Source: Yeosuana sp043876835
GTDB taxonomy: Bacteria > Bacteroidota > Bacteroidia > Flavobacteriales > Flavobacteriaceae
Assembly: GCF_043876835.1 (NCBI RefSeq)
Contig: NZ_JBAWJZ010000002.1
Coordinates: 310,001 to 374,000, forward strand
Direction: 5' to 3'
Length of the DNA stretch: 64,000 nt
The notes below the pieces were generated by a model. That model was not told the origin of the DNA. It saw only the letters and a program-made list of their open reading frames with translations, and ran no database searches. Made by a program: the position numbers and the translations under genes. This document shows positions 1 to 9,091 of the stretch, one piece after another. Each line of letters opens with the position of its first letter. Within the stretch, counting starts at the first letter, position 1.

Positions 1-414
1 CTCAATGGCTTCCTTTAAACTTAAAGGAATAGCTGTATTGTTTATGTCTTGAGACGTTAATCCAAAATGAATGAATTCTTTAAATTCTGATAATCCTAAT
101 GCATCAAATTTTTCTTTTATAAAATACTCAACAGCTTTAACATCATGATTAGTAATGCTTTCAATTTTTTTAATTGCTAAAGCATCTTCAGTAGAAAAAC
201 TTTTATAAATGGCTCTTAAATCATTAATAACACTTTTTGAAACCGTTTTAAGCTGAGGTAAAGGAATTTCGCAAAGCGCAATGAAATACTCTATTTCAAC
301 TAAAACTCTGTATTTTATAAGTGCTTCTTCAGAAAAATAAGGAGCTAACTCATTAACTTTATTTCTATATCTTCCATCGATTGGAGAGATGGCATTAAGT
401 TCTGATAATGACAT
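1..414 (-). CDS. purB: Adenylosuccinate lyase (3' part outside the window)
   Basis: Purine biosynthesis enzyme that splits SAICAR and adenylosuccinate, releasing fumarate. Only the N-terminal 138 residues are inside the window and the gene runs off the left edge. The protein starts MSLSELNAISPIDGRYR, the usual N-terminus of flavobacterial PurB, and contains the family's GLTSQDINNTA segment near the cut end. An in-frame ATG exists 84 bases upstream (498), but a TATCTTTG promoter element falls inside that extension, so the start at 414 is preferred. Identification is from the conserved N-terminus only. Confidence 0.9.
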   Translation of the reverse strand, partial: MSLSELNAISPIDGRYRNKVNELAPYFSEEALIKYRVLVEIEYFIALCEIPLPQLKTVSKSVINDLRAIYKSFSTEDALAIKKIESITNHDVKAVEYFIKEKFDALGLSEFKEFIHFGLTSQDINNTAIPLSLKEAIE

Positions 415-440
415 GTGTTGTGCTTTTTTAAAAGAATTGG

Positions 441-448
441 CAAAGATA
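441..448 (-). promoter_or_regulatory. Bacteroidota -7 promoter element of purB
   Basis: On the minus strand this reads TATCTTTG, a match to the Bacteroidota TAnnTTTG element, 26 bases upstream of the preferred purB ATG. No TTG was found at the normal 17-23 base spacing. Confidence 0.5.
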
Positions 449-551
449 GGTATTTGTAATTCTAATAACGAATTACAATTTACGATTTTTTCATTCATTA
501 TTTTGTTGCGTTAATTAACTATATTAGTATCAGTTAATAAAATATGTTGTC

Positions 552-1532
552 ATGAAATTTTTTAAATTCATTTTTGCTGTATTCTTGTCTCAATCCTTGT
601 TTTCTCAAGTTTATAAAACTTCAGAACCATTGGCTCATACGTATTCTATTGTTGCCAGAGATACTGTAACAGGCAATATTGCTGTAGCTGTACAATCACA
701 TTGGTTTAGTGTTGGTAGTGTAGTAACTTACGGAAAAGCTGGTGTTGGTGTGGTGGCAACACAATCCTTTGTAAACCCTAGTTACGGACCAAAAGGCTTA
801 GCTTTAATGGAACAAGGCTTATCTCCACAACAGGCTTTAGATGCCTTATTGACCGATGATAGTGGCGAAATGTTTAGACAAGTTGCTTTTTTAAATACCA
901 AAGGAGAAGTGGCTACACATACTGGTAGTTCTTGTATTGAAGCAGCAGGACATAGGCAAGGTAAAAACTTTTCGGTTCAAGCCAATATGATGCTTAATAA
1001 TACAGTTTGGGATGCTATGGCAAAAGCTTTTGAAACAACAACGGGAGATTTTAGTGATAGAATTATTGCTACTTTAAAAGCTGCCCAAGGGGAAAAAGGA
1101 GATATTAGAGGAAGTCAATCGGCAGCTATTTTAATTGTTAAACCTGTAGCTACGGGAAATTCTTGGGAAGATATTGTAATGGATTTAAGAGTAGAGGATA
1201 ACCCAAATCCGGTAGAAGAATTAGAACGATTGGTAAAGCTTCATAAAGCCTATGATTTTATGAATCAAGGAGATTTAGCTATGGAAGCTGGAGACACTAA
1301 AAAGGCAGAAACCTTATATTTAAGTGCCCAAAATTTGTTTCCAGATAATTTGGAAATGAAATACTGGTATGCCATTAATTTGTTGAATAATAAGGAATTT
1401 GAAAAGGCTCATCCTATTTTAAAGGGTATTTTTAATCAAGATGCTAATTGGAAAACTTTAACTTCGAGATTAATTAAAAATAAACTACTTGTTATTTCAG
1501 AAGAAGAATTAAATAAAGTGATGAAGTTGTAA
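552..1532 (+). CDS. Secreted DUF1028 Ntn-hydrolase-like protein with TPR-like tail
   Basis: Residues 1-18 form a signal peptide. Residues about 28-225 match the DUF1028 family (opening TYSIVARDTVTGNIAVAVQS), which has an Ntn-hydrolase-like fold and is suspected, not proven, to hydrolyse amide bonds. Residues about 235-300 look like helical TPR-type repeats (DLAMEAGDTKKAETLYLSAQ). The protein is probably periplasmic. It is divergent from purB with a short shared promoter region. The substrate is unknown. Confidence 0.8.
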   Translation: MKFFKFIFAVFLSQSLFSQVYKTSEPLAHTYSIVARDTVTGNIAVAVQSHWFSVGSVVTYGKAGVGVVATQSFVNPSYGPKGLALMEQGLSPQQALDALLTDDSGEMFRQVAFLNTKGEVATHTGSSCIEAAGHRQGKNFSVQANMMLNNTVWDAMAKAFETTTGDFSDRIIATLKAAQGEKGDIRGSQSAAILIVKPVATGNSWEDIVMDLRVEDNPNPVEELERLVKLHKAYDFMNQGDLAMEAGDTKKAETLYLSAQNLFPDNLEMKYWYAINLLNNKEFEKAHPILKGIFNQDANWKTLTSRLIKNKLLVISEEELNKVMKL

Positions 1533-1545
1533 AGATTAAAACTGA

Positions 1546-2115
1546 TTATTTTTTTGCTTTAATCTTTTTTAATATATGTTTTGCCCTTGCTTTATATCCT
1601 GGGCTTTGATTTTGGAAATCTTGTTCTAATATTTGAACAAGTTCAGGATGAATCCACTTATAATCTTTTCCAAAAAGATATAACGTGTTCATTGCAAAGG
1701 CTTTTACTGCTATTTTTTCATCTCTTATCATCCAATCAAAGCAATTTTCAATGATTAGTTCTTTATGTTTTGGTAAAAGCGTTTTTTTTATGGTATTAGG
1801 TTGTTTCGAATAATATGTTTTTGCTAAAAACTCGCAAACTTTGGCAACGGGCCTAACAGCAGAATCAAAATGGACTTTATTGATATTGCTGGTAAATTCA
1901 TCTAAATAAGGAATGATGGCATAAATATATTCATCACAAACAAATTCAAAAACCCAAGCAGCTTTGCACGATACTTTGTCATCTACCATAAACAAAATAG
2001 CAATTAACTTTGGTAATAAACTCAAGTCATTTAAAACTAATTTTGCAAATTTCACCCTATTTTCCCGTAAGGCATTTATATAACTTAACTCTTTGTGTAA
2101 TTCTTCTAAGGTCAT
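1546..2115 (-). CDS. Conserved helical (HEAT-like) protein of unknown function
   Basis: 189 residues with no signal peptide. It is almost entirely amphipathic helix, with repeated segments such as KVSCKAAWVFEFVCDEYIYAI and KIAVKAFAMNTLYLFGKDYK-like blocks that resemble HEAT/armadillo repeats. No catalytic motif was found. It converges with the DUF1028 gene 13 bases away and its start lies 41 bases from the divergent haem-binding gene. It may be a scaffold or binding protein; the function is not recognised. Confidence 0.65.
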   Translation of the reverse strand: MTLEELHKELSYINALRENRVKFAKLVLNDLSLLPKLIAILFMVDDKVSCKAAWVFEFVCDEYIYAIIPYLDEFTSNINKVHFDSAVRPVAKVCEFLAKTYYSKQPNTIKKTLLPKHKELIIENCFDWMIRDEKIAVKAFAMNTLYLFGKDYKWIHPELVQILEQDFQNQSPGYKARAKHILKKIKAKK

Positions 2116-2156
2116 TAAATAATTTTACTAAATTTAAAGTTCTAAAATTACCCAAA

Positions 2157-2630
2157 ATGAAAACAATAAAAAAAATCCTTTTACTCTTATTAGTACTACT
2201 TGTAATTGCTCAATTTTTTCATCCTGAAAAGAATCAAGGAGATTTAGCTTCCATTCAACCTTTTTTAGATGAAACAAATCCGCCAGAAGATGTTCAAATC
2301 ATTTTAAAAGAAAGTTGTTATGATTGCCATAGCGATGTAACAAGATACCCTTGGTATAATAATATTACACCAGTTAATTATTGGTTAGCTGAACATGTGA
2401 ATGATGGGAAAAAGCATTTTAATTTTTCAAATTGGGTAGGTAATTCAGTAAAGCGTAAAGATCATAAAATGGAAGAATTTATTGAAATGGTTGAGAAAAG
2501 TGAAATGCCTTTAGAATCTTACACATTAGTTCATAAAGAAGCCATATTATCTGATGTTCAAATAAAAGCTGTTGTTGATTGGGCTAAACAAGTTAGGATG
2601 AAATATAGTTTAGAGCCGAAACCAGAATAA
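2157..2630 (+). CDS. Membrane-anchored haem-binding (Haem_bd) protein
   Basis: 157 residues. An N-terminal hydrophobic anchor (residues 5-20) precedes a periplasmic domain carrying the c-type haem motif C54-Y-D-C57-H58 within KESCYDCHSDVTRYPWY, the signature of the Bacteroidota Haem_bd family. The open frame extends upstream to 2010, but that extension overlaps the divergent gene and lacks signal-peptide character, so the ATG at 2157 is chosen. It is probably a small periplasmic redox or haem-sensing protein. Confidence 0.85.
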   Translation: MKTIKKILLLLLVLLVIAQFFHPEKNQGDLASIQPFLDETNPPEDVQIILKESCYDCHSDVTRYPWYNNITPVNYWLAEHVNDGKKHFNFSNWVGNSVKRKDHKMEEFIEMVEKSEMPLESYTLVHKEAILSDVQIKAVVDWAKQVRMKYSLEPKPE

Positions 2631-2702
2631 TTTTTTCTTATACAAAAACACCATAGTTGTTTTAAATAAAACATATTTATCATTCAGGAAACAAAAAAAA
2701 TA

Positions 2703-3929
2703 TTGATTATTGGTTTTGTGTGGCCAGAACCTAAAAGTTCTGCTGCTGGTAGCCGAATGATGCAACTTATTGATGTTTTTAAATCGTATAATTACCAAAT
2801 AACATTTGCCAGTCCTTGTGCTAAAAGTGATAATGCGTTTGATTTAAGTTCTTTAGGGATAATCCAAGAAAATATCTTGTTAAACGATTCAAGTTTTGAT
2901 GAATTTATTAAAACATTGAATCCCGAAATTGTAATGTTCGACCGTTTTATGATGGAAGAGCAATTTGGATGGCGCGTTCAAGAACAATGTCCAAAAGCCC
3001 TGAGAATTTTAGATACCGAAGATTTACATTGCTTAAGAAAGGGTAGAGAAATGGCTTTAAAAGATCAAGCGCTTTTTGATAAGTCATATCTTTTTAACGA
3101 CATCTCAAAGCGCGAATTGGCAAGCATTTACAGAAGTGATTTAAGTATTATTATTTCTGAAGAAGAAATAGAAATATTAAAAAATCAATTTAAAGTAAGT
3201 GAGCATCTTATGTATTATTTGCCATTTTTAACCGATGTGGTTTCAATGGATACCAAGCGAAAATTGCCAAAATTTAAGGAAAGGGAACATTTCATAACGA
3301 TTGGAAATTTTTTGCATGCGCCTAATTATGATGCCATTTTATTTTTGAAAGAAGAAATTTGGCCATTAATAAGAAAAAAATTACCTCAAGCTGAAATACA
3401 TGTTTATGGTGCTTATGCTTCAGAAAAAACACTTCAGTTAAATAACAAAAACGAAGGATTTATCATAAAAGGTTTTGCTGAAGATGTAAATTCAGTCATG
3501 CAAAATGCCAAAGTATGTTTGGCTCCTTTGCGTTTTGGTGCCGGATTAAAAGGTAAGCTTATTGACGCCATGTTAAATGGAACACCTTGTGTCATGACTA
3601 CTATTGCAGCAGAAGGCATGTTTGGTAATTTTGAACCAAATGGGTTTATAGAAGATGATGCTCAAAAATTTGCTGATAAAGCTATTGAATTATATACGGA
3701 TAAGATTTTTTGGAACGGAAAGCAAAAAAACGGATTTAACATAATGAATGCACGTTATGATAAACAACTTTTTATTTCAGATTTTATGTTCAAATTAAAT
3801 TCAATACTAAATAATTTACAAGTCCACAGATTAGATAATTTTACTGGTCAAATGCTTCAGCACCAAACAGCTCAGAGTACAAAGTACATGAGTAAATGGA
3901 TTGAAGAAAAGAATAAAAAATTAGATTAA
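2703..3929 (+). CDS. Glycosyltransferase, GT4-like C-terminal domain
   Basis: About 408 residues with a Rossmann-type opening (IIGFVWPEPKSSAAGSRM) and a GT-B group 1 C-terminal half: TIGNFLHAPNYDAI near the domain junction and LAPLRFGAGLKGKLIDAMLN, the usual nucleotide-sugar-binding region. It probably transfers a sugar onto a cell-surface glycan; donor and acceptor are unknown. There is no ATG at the 5' end. TTG at 2703 is annotated, but the conserved KKILIIGF beta-strand begins upstream, so an ATT at 2682 (same frame, stop at 2667) could be the true start. Confidence 0.8.
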   Translation: MIIGFVWPEPKSSAAGSRMMQLIDVFKSYNYQITFASPCAKSDNAFDLSSLGIIQENILLNDSSFDEFIKTLNPEIVMFDRFMMEEQFGWRVQEQCPKALRILDTEDLHCLRKGREMALKDQALFDKSYLFNDISKRELASIYRSDLSIIISEEEIEILKNQFKVSEHLMYYLPFLTDVVSMDTKRKLPKFKEREHFITIGNFLHAPNYDAILFLKEEIWPLIRKKLPQAEIHVYGAYASEKTLQLNNKNEGFIIKGFAEDVNSVMQNAKVCLAPLRFGAGLKGKLIDAMLNGTPCVMTTIAAEGMFGNFEPNGFIEDDAQKFADKAIELYTDKIFWNGKQKNGFNIMNARYDKQLFISDFMFKLNSILNNLQVHRLDNFTGQMLQHQTAQSTKYMSKWIEEKNKKLD

Positions 3930-3969
3930 AATAAGCATATAGTTAATTTCATAAAAACATTTATTAATC

Positions 3970-5538
3970 ATGATGAAATCAAAACAAGTATTTACTAGTG
4001 TCCTTTTTATAGTATTTTTTAACGTTGCCCTTTTTGCTCAACTTTCAAGTACGCAAATTGATTCATTGGTAAACAATGCCATGGAAACCTTTAAAGTGGC
4101 TGGTTCAGCAGTAGCAATAGTTAAGGACGGAAAGATAATTTATGAAAAAGGTTTTGGGGTGAAGTCTGCAAAAATTAATGAACCAGTAAATGAGCATACA
4201 AATTTTGCAATAGCTTCAAATAGTAAAGCGTTTACAACGGCTGCATTGGCCATTTTGGTTGAAGAAGGTAAAATTAAATGGACAGATAAAGTTGTAGATC
4301 ATATTCCTGAATTCACAATGTACAATCCTTATGTACAACAGAATTTTAATATTCAAGATTTATTAACTCACAGAAGCGGTTTAGGTCTTGGAATGGGAGA
4401 TTTAATGTTTTTTCCAGATGGATCCGATTTCACAATAGATCATTTGCTATCAAGTTTTCAGTATTTTAAACCAGTTTCTGCGTTCAGAACCAAATGGGAT
4501 TACGATAATTTACTGTATTTGGTAGCAGGAGAATTGATAGCGAGAAAGAGCGGAATGACTTGGGAAGAATTTATAAAAAAAAGAATTTTTGAGCCATTAA
4601 AAATGGATAATTCCTATGCAGCATTAGATAATATGTTAAACAAAGATAATCTGGCTTCTCCACACAATGGAGATTCTGGAACTCTTAAAGTTTTACCAGA
4701 TTTTAAAGAAATGATTAATGGCGCCGCTGGTGGCATATATTCTAACGTGGATGATATTTGCAATTGGATGCTTCTTCAATTAAACAAAGGTAAATATGGA
4801 GAAAATTTAGAGAACCAATTGTTTACAGAACAAAGCCAACGTGAGATGTGGAAAATCCACACAACTATGGATGCCAGTAGAAATCCAAGGTATAATTCTC
4901 ATTTTGCCGGATATGGATTAGGATGGTTTTTAACTGATAAGAAAGGGAATATGGAAGTATCACATACAGGCGGACTACCTGGTATGCTAAGTAAAACCTT
5001 GTTAATTCCAGATCTCAATTTAGGTATTGTGGTTTTAACAAATACAGAACCCGGTGGAGGCGGATTATTTTATGCAGTGTCCGCAGCTATAGAGGATAGT
5101 TACTTAGGATTGGATGATTTTAAATGGACAGATAAGTTGGCTAAAAACTTAAAGGACAGAGTAGAAAGGGGTGATGAAGTAAGTAAAAAAGTATGGGAAA
5201 CTGTTGAAACTAATAAGAATATGAAAGTTGATGAAACCAAATTTATTGGAACCTATAAAGATGTTTGGTTTGGTGAAATGGAGGTTTTTAAAAAAGGAAA
5301 TCAGCTATGGATAAAATCACAGCATTCTCCTAAGCTAAATGGAGCCATGTATTTTTACAACGCTAATACATTTGCTATTAAATGGGAATATCAAGACATG
5401 AATTGTGATGCCTTTGCCATGTTTTCGTTAGATGAAAATGGACTTGCACAAAGTATTAAAATGAAAGGAATTTCACCAAATATTGATTTCAGTTTTGATT
5501 TTCAAGATTTGGATCTAGTTAGGGTTAAAGCTGATTAG
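3970..5538 (+). CDS. Secreted serine hydrolase, beta-lactamase/PBP-like, with C-terminal DUF3471-like domain
   Basis: 522 residues with a signal peptide (residues 1-23). The class C beta-lactamase fold is shown by the nucleophile motif S83-N-S-K86, the Y178-D-N180 motif and H332-T-G-G335 replacing KTG. The last 110 residues form a beta-rich domain of the DUF3471 type common behind such hydrolases. Members act on D-amino peptides or esters and are mostly not resistance enzymes, so antibiotic hydrolysis should not be assumed. Two ATGs (3970, 3973) are possible. Confidence 0.85.
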   Translation: MMKSKQVFTSVLFIVFFNVALFAQLSSTQIDSLVNNAMETFKVAGSAVAIVKDGKIIYEKGFGVKSAKINEPVNEHTNFAIASNSKAFTTAALAILVEEGKIKWTDKVVDHIPEFTMYNPYVQQNFNIQDLLTHRSGLGLGMGDLMFFPDGSDFTIDHLLSSFQYFKPVSAFRTKWDYDNLLYLVAGELIARKSGMTWEEFIKKRIFEPLKMDNSYAALDNMLNKDNLASPHNGDSGTLKVLPDFKEMINGAAGGIYSNVDDICNWMLLQLNKGKYGENLENQLFTEQSQREMWKIHTTMDASRNPRYNSHFAGYGLGWFLTDKKGNMEVSHTGGLPGMLSKTLLIPDLNLGIVVLTNTEPGGGGLFYAVSAAIEDSYLGLDDFKWTDKLAKNLKDRVERGDEVSKKVWETVETNKNMKVDETKFIGTYKDVWFGEMEVFKKGNQLWIKSQHSPKLNGAMYFYNANTFAIKWEYQDMNCDAFAMFSLDENGLAQSIKMKGISPNIDFSFDFQDLDLVRVKAD

Positions 5539-6098
5539 TTACTAGTGCCTAACCATTCAAAATTTGTTATTGTTATTCCAAAAGTGCAATCATCTTGACA
5601 GCCATTAGGGATGTAATAACAGTTTTTAATAATATTAAAATCGTCTACATTAAATGTTATGGTGTTTGAATCTGTATCTACAGATAAATAATCACTGAAG
5701 CATGTATCGTATAATTGGTCAATTGTGAGAGGTAAAGCGCCTTCAGGATTAGCTCCAAGGTTTTCTATATCTTCCGTATAAGAATTTAGAATCAATCTGT
5801 TGTCATAACCTAAGTAATTGTTGTCATTATCATATATTGAATATGATTCGTGAGTTCTTGAAACAACTATGTCATTTTCAACTGTTATTTGGGTCTTGCT
5901 TCCAAAACCAAAAACAGATCCTGTGCTAATTTCATATCTGTATGATGCTCCGCTAATTAATTTTAAATAATTCCAATTTTCTAAACTCGCTTTATATTCT
6001 TTAATGTTTTTAGAGTTTGAAGAATCATTAGTATCACAACTAAATACAATAAATAAGATTGAAGCGATCGCGGTAAAAGCAAACAGTTTAATTTTCAT
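5535..6098 (-). CDS. Lipoprotein of unknown function
   Basis: 187 residues starting MKIKLFAFTA, with a lipobox ending FIVFS-C21, so it is a predicted outer-membrane or periplasmic lipoprotein. The mature part is acidic with four further cysteines (CFSDY, NCYYIPNGCQDDC) that could form disulfides. An upstream in-frame ATG at 6122 would add eight polar residues before the signal peptide and is less likely. It overlaps the serine hydrolase stop by four bases, tail to tail. No family is recognised. Confidence 0.7.
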   Translation of the reverse strand: MKIKLFAFTAIASILFIVFSCDTNDSSNSKNIKEYKASLENWNYLKLISGASYRYEISTGSVFGFGSKTQITVENDIVVSRTHESYSIYDNDNNYLGYDNRLILNSYTEDIENLGANPEGALPLTIDQLYDTCFSDYLSVDTDSNTITFNVDDFNIIKNCYYIPNGCQDDCTFGITITNFEWLGTSN

Positions 6099-6171
6099 AA
6101 TTGATGTGGTTTTTATAATCAATAGATGAAAAAAACAGAAAAGGTTGCTTAGTTTTTGTAACTAAATAAAA

Positions 6172-6618
6172 TTAAGCTTCTACTTCACTTTTTTTAATTT
6201 TTCTGTAAGTGTATGTGTTGAAAATATTGCGTTTTGCAAAACGAGTTAGTTTATCGGCCTGACAAAACTTGATGAATAAAGCTTTGTTTACCCCAAAAAA
6301 CTCATAAGTATCACCGTTTAAAAAGGTTACTTCTAAAACCATTCCTTTGTGTTGCCAATCTATAATAGGACTTGAAATTGTCTCGTTGAAAGCATCTAAA
6401 TTTGCATTTATGGTTTCAGGAGCAATGCCCACCAAAAAATGATATCCATCTATGATTTGTCTACTTTTCAATTCAGCTTCAATTGCTAAATCATCACCTT
6501 TTTGAAACTTATCAGGATGCCATTCTTTTACCAAATTTCTATACGAAGTCTTTAACTGTTTAAGATCAATTTCCTTTTCAACATTAAATAATTTCTTGTA
6601 TTCGTTAATTCGTTTCAT
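6172..6618 (-). CDS. J-domain protein with C-terminal KTSC-like domain
   Basis: 148 residues. The first 65 form a DnaJ J domain with the essential H34-P-D36 loop (VKEWHPDKFQKG), predicted to stimulate an Hsp70 (DnaK) ATPase. Residues about 95-145 (GDTYEFFGVNKALFIKFCQA) resemble a KTSC domain, a small beta domain often met in nucleic-acid-related proteins. It has no G/F-rich region, zinc fingers or membrane segment, so it is a specialised co-chaperone rather than DnaJ itself. The client is unknown. Confidence 0.75.
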   Translation of the reverse strand: MKRINEYKKLFNVEKEIDLKQLKTSYRNLVKEWHPDKFQKGDDLAIEAELKSRQIIDGYHFLVGIAPETINANLDAFNETISSPIIDWQHKGMVLEVTFLNGDTYEFFGVNKALFIKFCQADKLTRFAKRNIFNTYTYRKIKKSEVEA

Positions 6619-6720
6619 AGGGTGGTTTTTTTAACAAGGCGCGAAGATACTACTTTTAATGTATTGAAAGTGAATAGTTTTTATAAATGTATTTTTTCTT
6701 TTTACTAATCTGCTTTTTCT

Positions 6721-6728
6721 TAGCTTTG
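6721..6728 (+). promoter_or_regulatory. -7 promoter element of the ABC-F gene
   Basis: TAGCTTTG matches TAnnTTTG and lies 19 bases before the ATG at 6748, giving a very short leader. Confidence 0.5.
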
Positions 6729-6747
6729 CGCCTTTAAAAAAAATATT

Positions 6748-8385
6748 ATGATTTCAGTTGATGCTTTAGCAGTAGAATTTGGAGGGCAAATACTTTTTAG
6801 TGATGTGTCATTTGCCATTAATGAGAATGATAAAATTGCTCTAATGGGTAAAAATGGAGCAGGAAAATCTACTATGATGAAAATAATTGCTGGCGAGCAA
6901 AAACCTACTCGTGGTAATATTCGTTTTCCTAAAGACAACATTATAGCTTATTTACCACAGCATTTATTAACTGAAGATAATTGTACGGTATTTGAAGAAG
7001 CTTCCAAAGCTTTTAATCATATTTTTGAGATGAGAGATGAAATGGAGCGTCTCAATAAAGAGCTAGAAACCAGAACAGACTATGAATCTGACTCTTATAT
7101 GTCTATTATTGAAAAAGTTTCTGATTTAGGTGAAAAATACTATGCACTTGAAGATATAAATTATGATGCTGAAGTAGAGAAAGCATTACGAGGTTTAGGT
7201 TTTAAGCGAGAAGATTTTAACAGACTTACAAGCGAATTTAGTGGAGGTTACCGAATGCGTATCGAGTTAGTTAAAATTTTATTACAAAAACCAGATTTAA
7301 TTTTATTGGATGAGCCTACCAATCATATTGATATAGAATCGGTTATTTGGCTTGAAGATTTTTTAATTAATAAGGCAAAAGCTGTTATGGTTATTTCTCA
7401 CGATAAAGCTTTTATTGATAACATAACAAACCGAACCATAGAGGTAACCATGGGACGTATTTATGATTATAAAGCCAATTACTCACATTATTTGCAATTG
7501 CGTGAAGACAGACGTTTACATCAAATAAAAGCATTTAACGAACAGCAAAAATTTATTGCAGATAACATGGCTTTTATTGAACGATTTAAGGGCACGTATT
7601 CTAAAACTAATCAGGTTAATTCACGTGAGCGTATGCTTGAAAAGCTTGAGATTATTGAAATTGATGAAATTGACACGTCTGCTTTAAAATTGCGTTTTCC
7701 ACCTGCACAACGCTCTGGCGATTACCCAGTAACTGTGAAAGATTTGTCAAAATCTTATGATGGACATGTGGTGTTTAAGCATGCAAATATGTCAATTTCT
7801 CGTGGAGAAAAAGTGTCTTTTGTTGGTAGAAACGGTGAGGGGAAATCAACCATGATTAAAGCTATTATGGGTGAAATTTATGTGGAAGGCACCTGTCATT
7901 TAGGTCACAATGTGAAAGTGGGTTATTTTGCTCAAAATCAGGCATCTTTATTGGATGAAAACTTAACTATTTTTCAAACGGTAGATGAAGTGGCTGAAGG
8001 AGATATCCGTACACAAATAAAGAATATTTTAGGGCGATTTATGTTTAAAGGCGATGATATTGATAAAAAAGTAAGTGTGCTTTCCGGTGGAGAAAAAACC
8101 AGATTAGCTATGGTTAAACTGCTTTTAGAGCCTGTTAACTTATTGATTCTGGATGAACCTACAAATCACCTTGATTTAAAATCAAAAGATGTATTAAAAG
8201 AAGCACTTTTGTCTTTTGATGGAACTTTGATTTTAGTGTCTCATGATAGGGATTTCCTTCAGGGATTATCACAAAAAGTATTTGAGTTTAAAGATCAACG
8301 TGTTATTGAACATTTTGAAACTATTGATGATTTTTTAATTAGAAATAGGATTGAAAATTTAAAACAGATTGATTTAAAAAAATAA
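6748..8385 (+). CDS. ABC-F family ATPase (ribosome-associated type)
   Basis: 545 residues with two ATP-binding cassettes and no membrane segments. Cassette 1 has Walker A GKNGAGKST (34-42), signature FSGGYRMR (about 163-170) and Walker B LILLDEPTNH. Cassette 2 has Walker A GRNGEGKST (360-368), signature LSGGEKTR and a second LILDEPTNH. A charged linker of about 80 residues (NEQQKFIADNMAFIERF) separates them, as in ABC-F factors that enter the ribosomal E site. Its likely role is translation quality control (Ybit/EttA/Uup-like); resistance is possible but not indicated. Confidence 0.9.
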   Translation: MISVDALAVEFGGQILFSDVSFAINENDKIALMGKNGAGKSTMMKIIAGEQKPTRGNIRFPKDNIIAYLPQHLLTEDNCTVFEEASKAFNHIFEMRDEMERLNKELETRTDYESDSYMSIIEKVSDLGEKYYALEDINYDAEVEKALRGLGFKREDFNRLTSEFSGGYRMRIELVKILLQKPDLILLDEPTNHIDIESVIWLEDFLINKAKAVMVISHDKAFIDNITNRTIEVTMGRIYDYKANYSHYLQLREDRRLHQIKAFNEQQKFIADNMAFIERFKGTYSKTNQVNSRERMLEKLEIIEIDEIDTSALKLRFPPAQRSGDYPVTVKDLSKSYDGHVVFKHANMSISRGEKVSFVGRNGEGKSTMIKAIMGEIYVEGTCHLGHNVKVGYFAQNQASLLDENLTIFQTVDEVAEGDIRTQIKNILGRFMFKGDDIDKKVSVLSGGEKTRLAMVKLLLEPVNLLILDEPTNHLDLKSKDVLKEALLSFDGTLILVSHDRDFLQGLSQKVFEFKDQRVIEHFETIDDFLIRNRIENLKQIDLKK

Positions 8386-8482
8386 TCTGCGTTTAGAAAT
8401 TATATATTTTATTGTATTACATTTGAATAAAATTTTGCGTGATATGAAACCTCTTTTTTTTATTACTTTCTTTAGATAATTA

Positions 8483-9091
8483 GTGTCCATACAGTCTAAA
8501 GTAAGACGTGTTGAACATTTGTTTGATTGTCTTGATAGCGAAATTTCTAAATTTCAAATTAAAACCAATTTGCACTGCATTTCTGGTTGTGGAAAATGTT
8601 GTACAAAACCAGATATTGAAGCATCTCCTTTGGAATTTTTTCCCTGGGCTTTTCATCTTTTTTTAAATGGACTAGCTCAAAAAACGCTTGATGAATTAAA
8701 TAATACATCTAATTCAATTTGCTATATATATCAACCACTTTCCTTATTGGACAGTCATAATGGAAGTTGTGGAAATTATAAATATCGTGGGCTAATTTGC
8801 AGGTTATTTGGGTATGCTGCCAATAAGGATAAATATGGGCAATTAAGGTTGGCTACCTGCAAAATTATTAAAGAAGATCAAAGTATTATTGTAAAAAATA
8901 CTGATGAAGTCATAAATAAAGGACTTTACGTTCCTGTTTTTACAGATTATTATATGAAACTTAATCAGATTGATTTTCGCCTAGGTAATACCATTTTACC
9001 AATTAATGAAGCATTAAAAATAGCTATTGAAGAAGTGTTGCATTATTACAGCTACAGACCTTTTCCAAAAGGATTTAAAAACGCATCATAG
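8483..9091 (+). CDS. YkgJ-type cysteine-cluster protein
   Basis: 202 residues. Cysteines C32, C36, C39 and C40 (CISGCGKCC) plus later CGNYKYRGLICRLFG and ATCK cysteines match the YkgJ/zinc- or iron-chelating cysteine cluster family (CxxxCxxCC). It is presumably cytosolic; the ligand and role are uncertain. The frame is closed by a stop at 8477, leaving GTG at 8483 as the start. The 3' end overlaps the convergent sirtuin gene by six bases. Confidence 0.8.
   Translation: MSIQSKVRRVEHLFDCLDSEISKFQIKTNLHCISGCGKCCTKPDIEASPLEFFPWAFHLFLNGLAQKTLDELNNTSNSICYIYQPLSLLDSHNGSCGNYKYRGLICRLFGYAANKDKYGQLRLATCKIIKEDQSIIVKNTDEVINKGLYVPVFTDYYMKLNQIDFRLGNTILPINEALKIAIEEVLHYYSYRPFPKGFKNAS

Noticed and set aside
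2010..2156. Longer start of the haem-binding protein
   Set aside because: The extension would overlap the divergent HEAT-like gene by over 100 bases and places 49 residues before a clear membrane anchor.
3970..5538. Antibiotic-resistance beta-lactamase
   Set aside because: The SxxK/YxN/HTG set is shared by many peptidases and esterases, and the C-terminal DUF3471-like domain argues for a non-resistance hydrolase.
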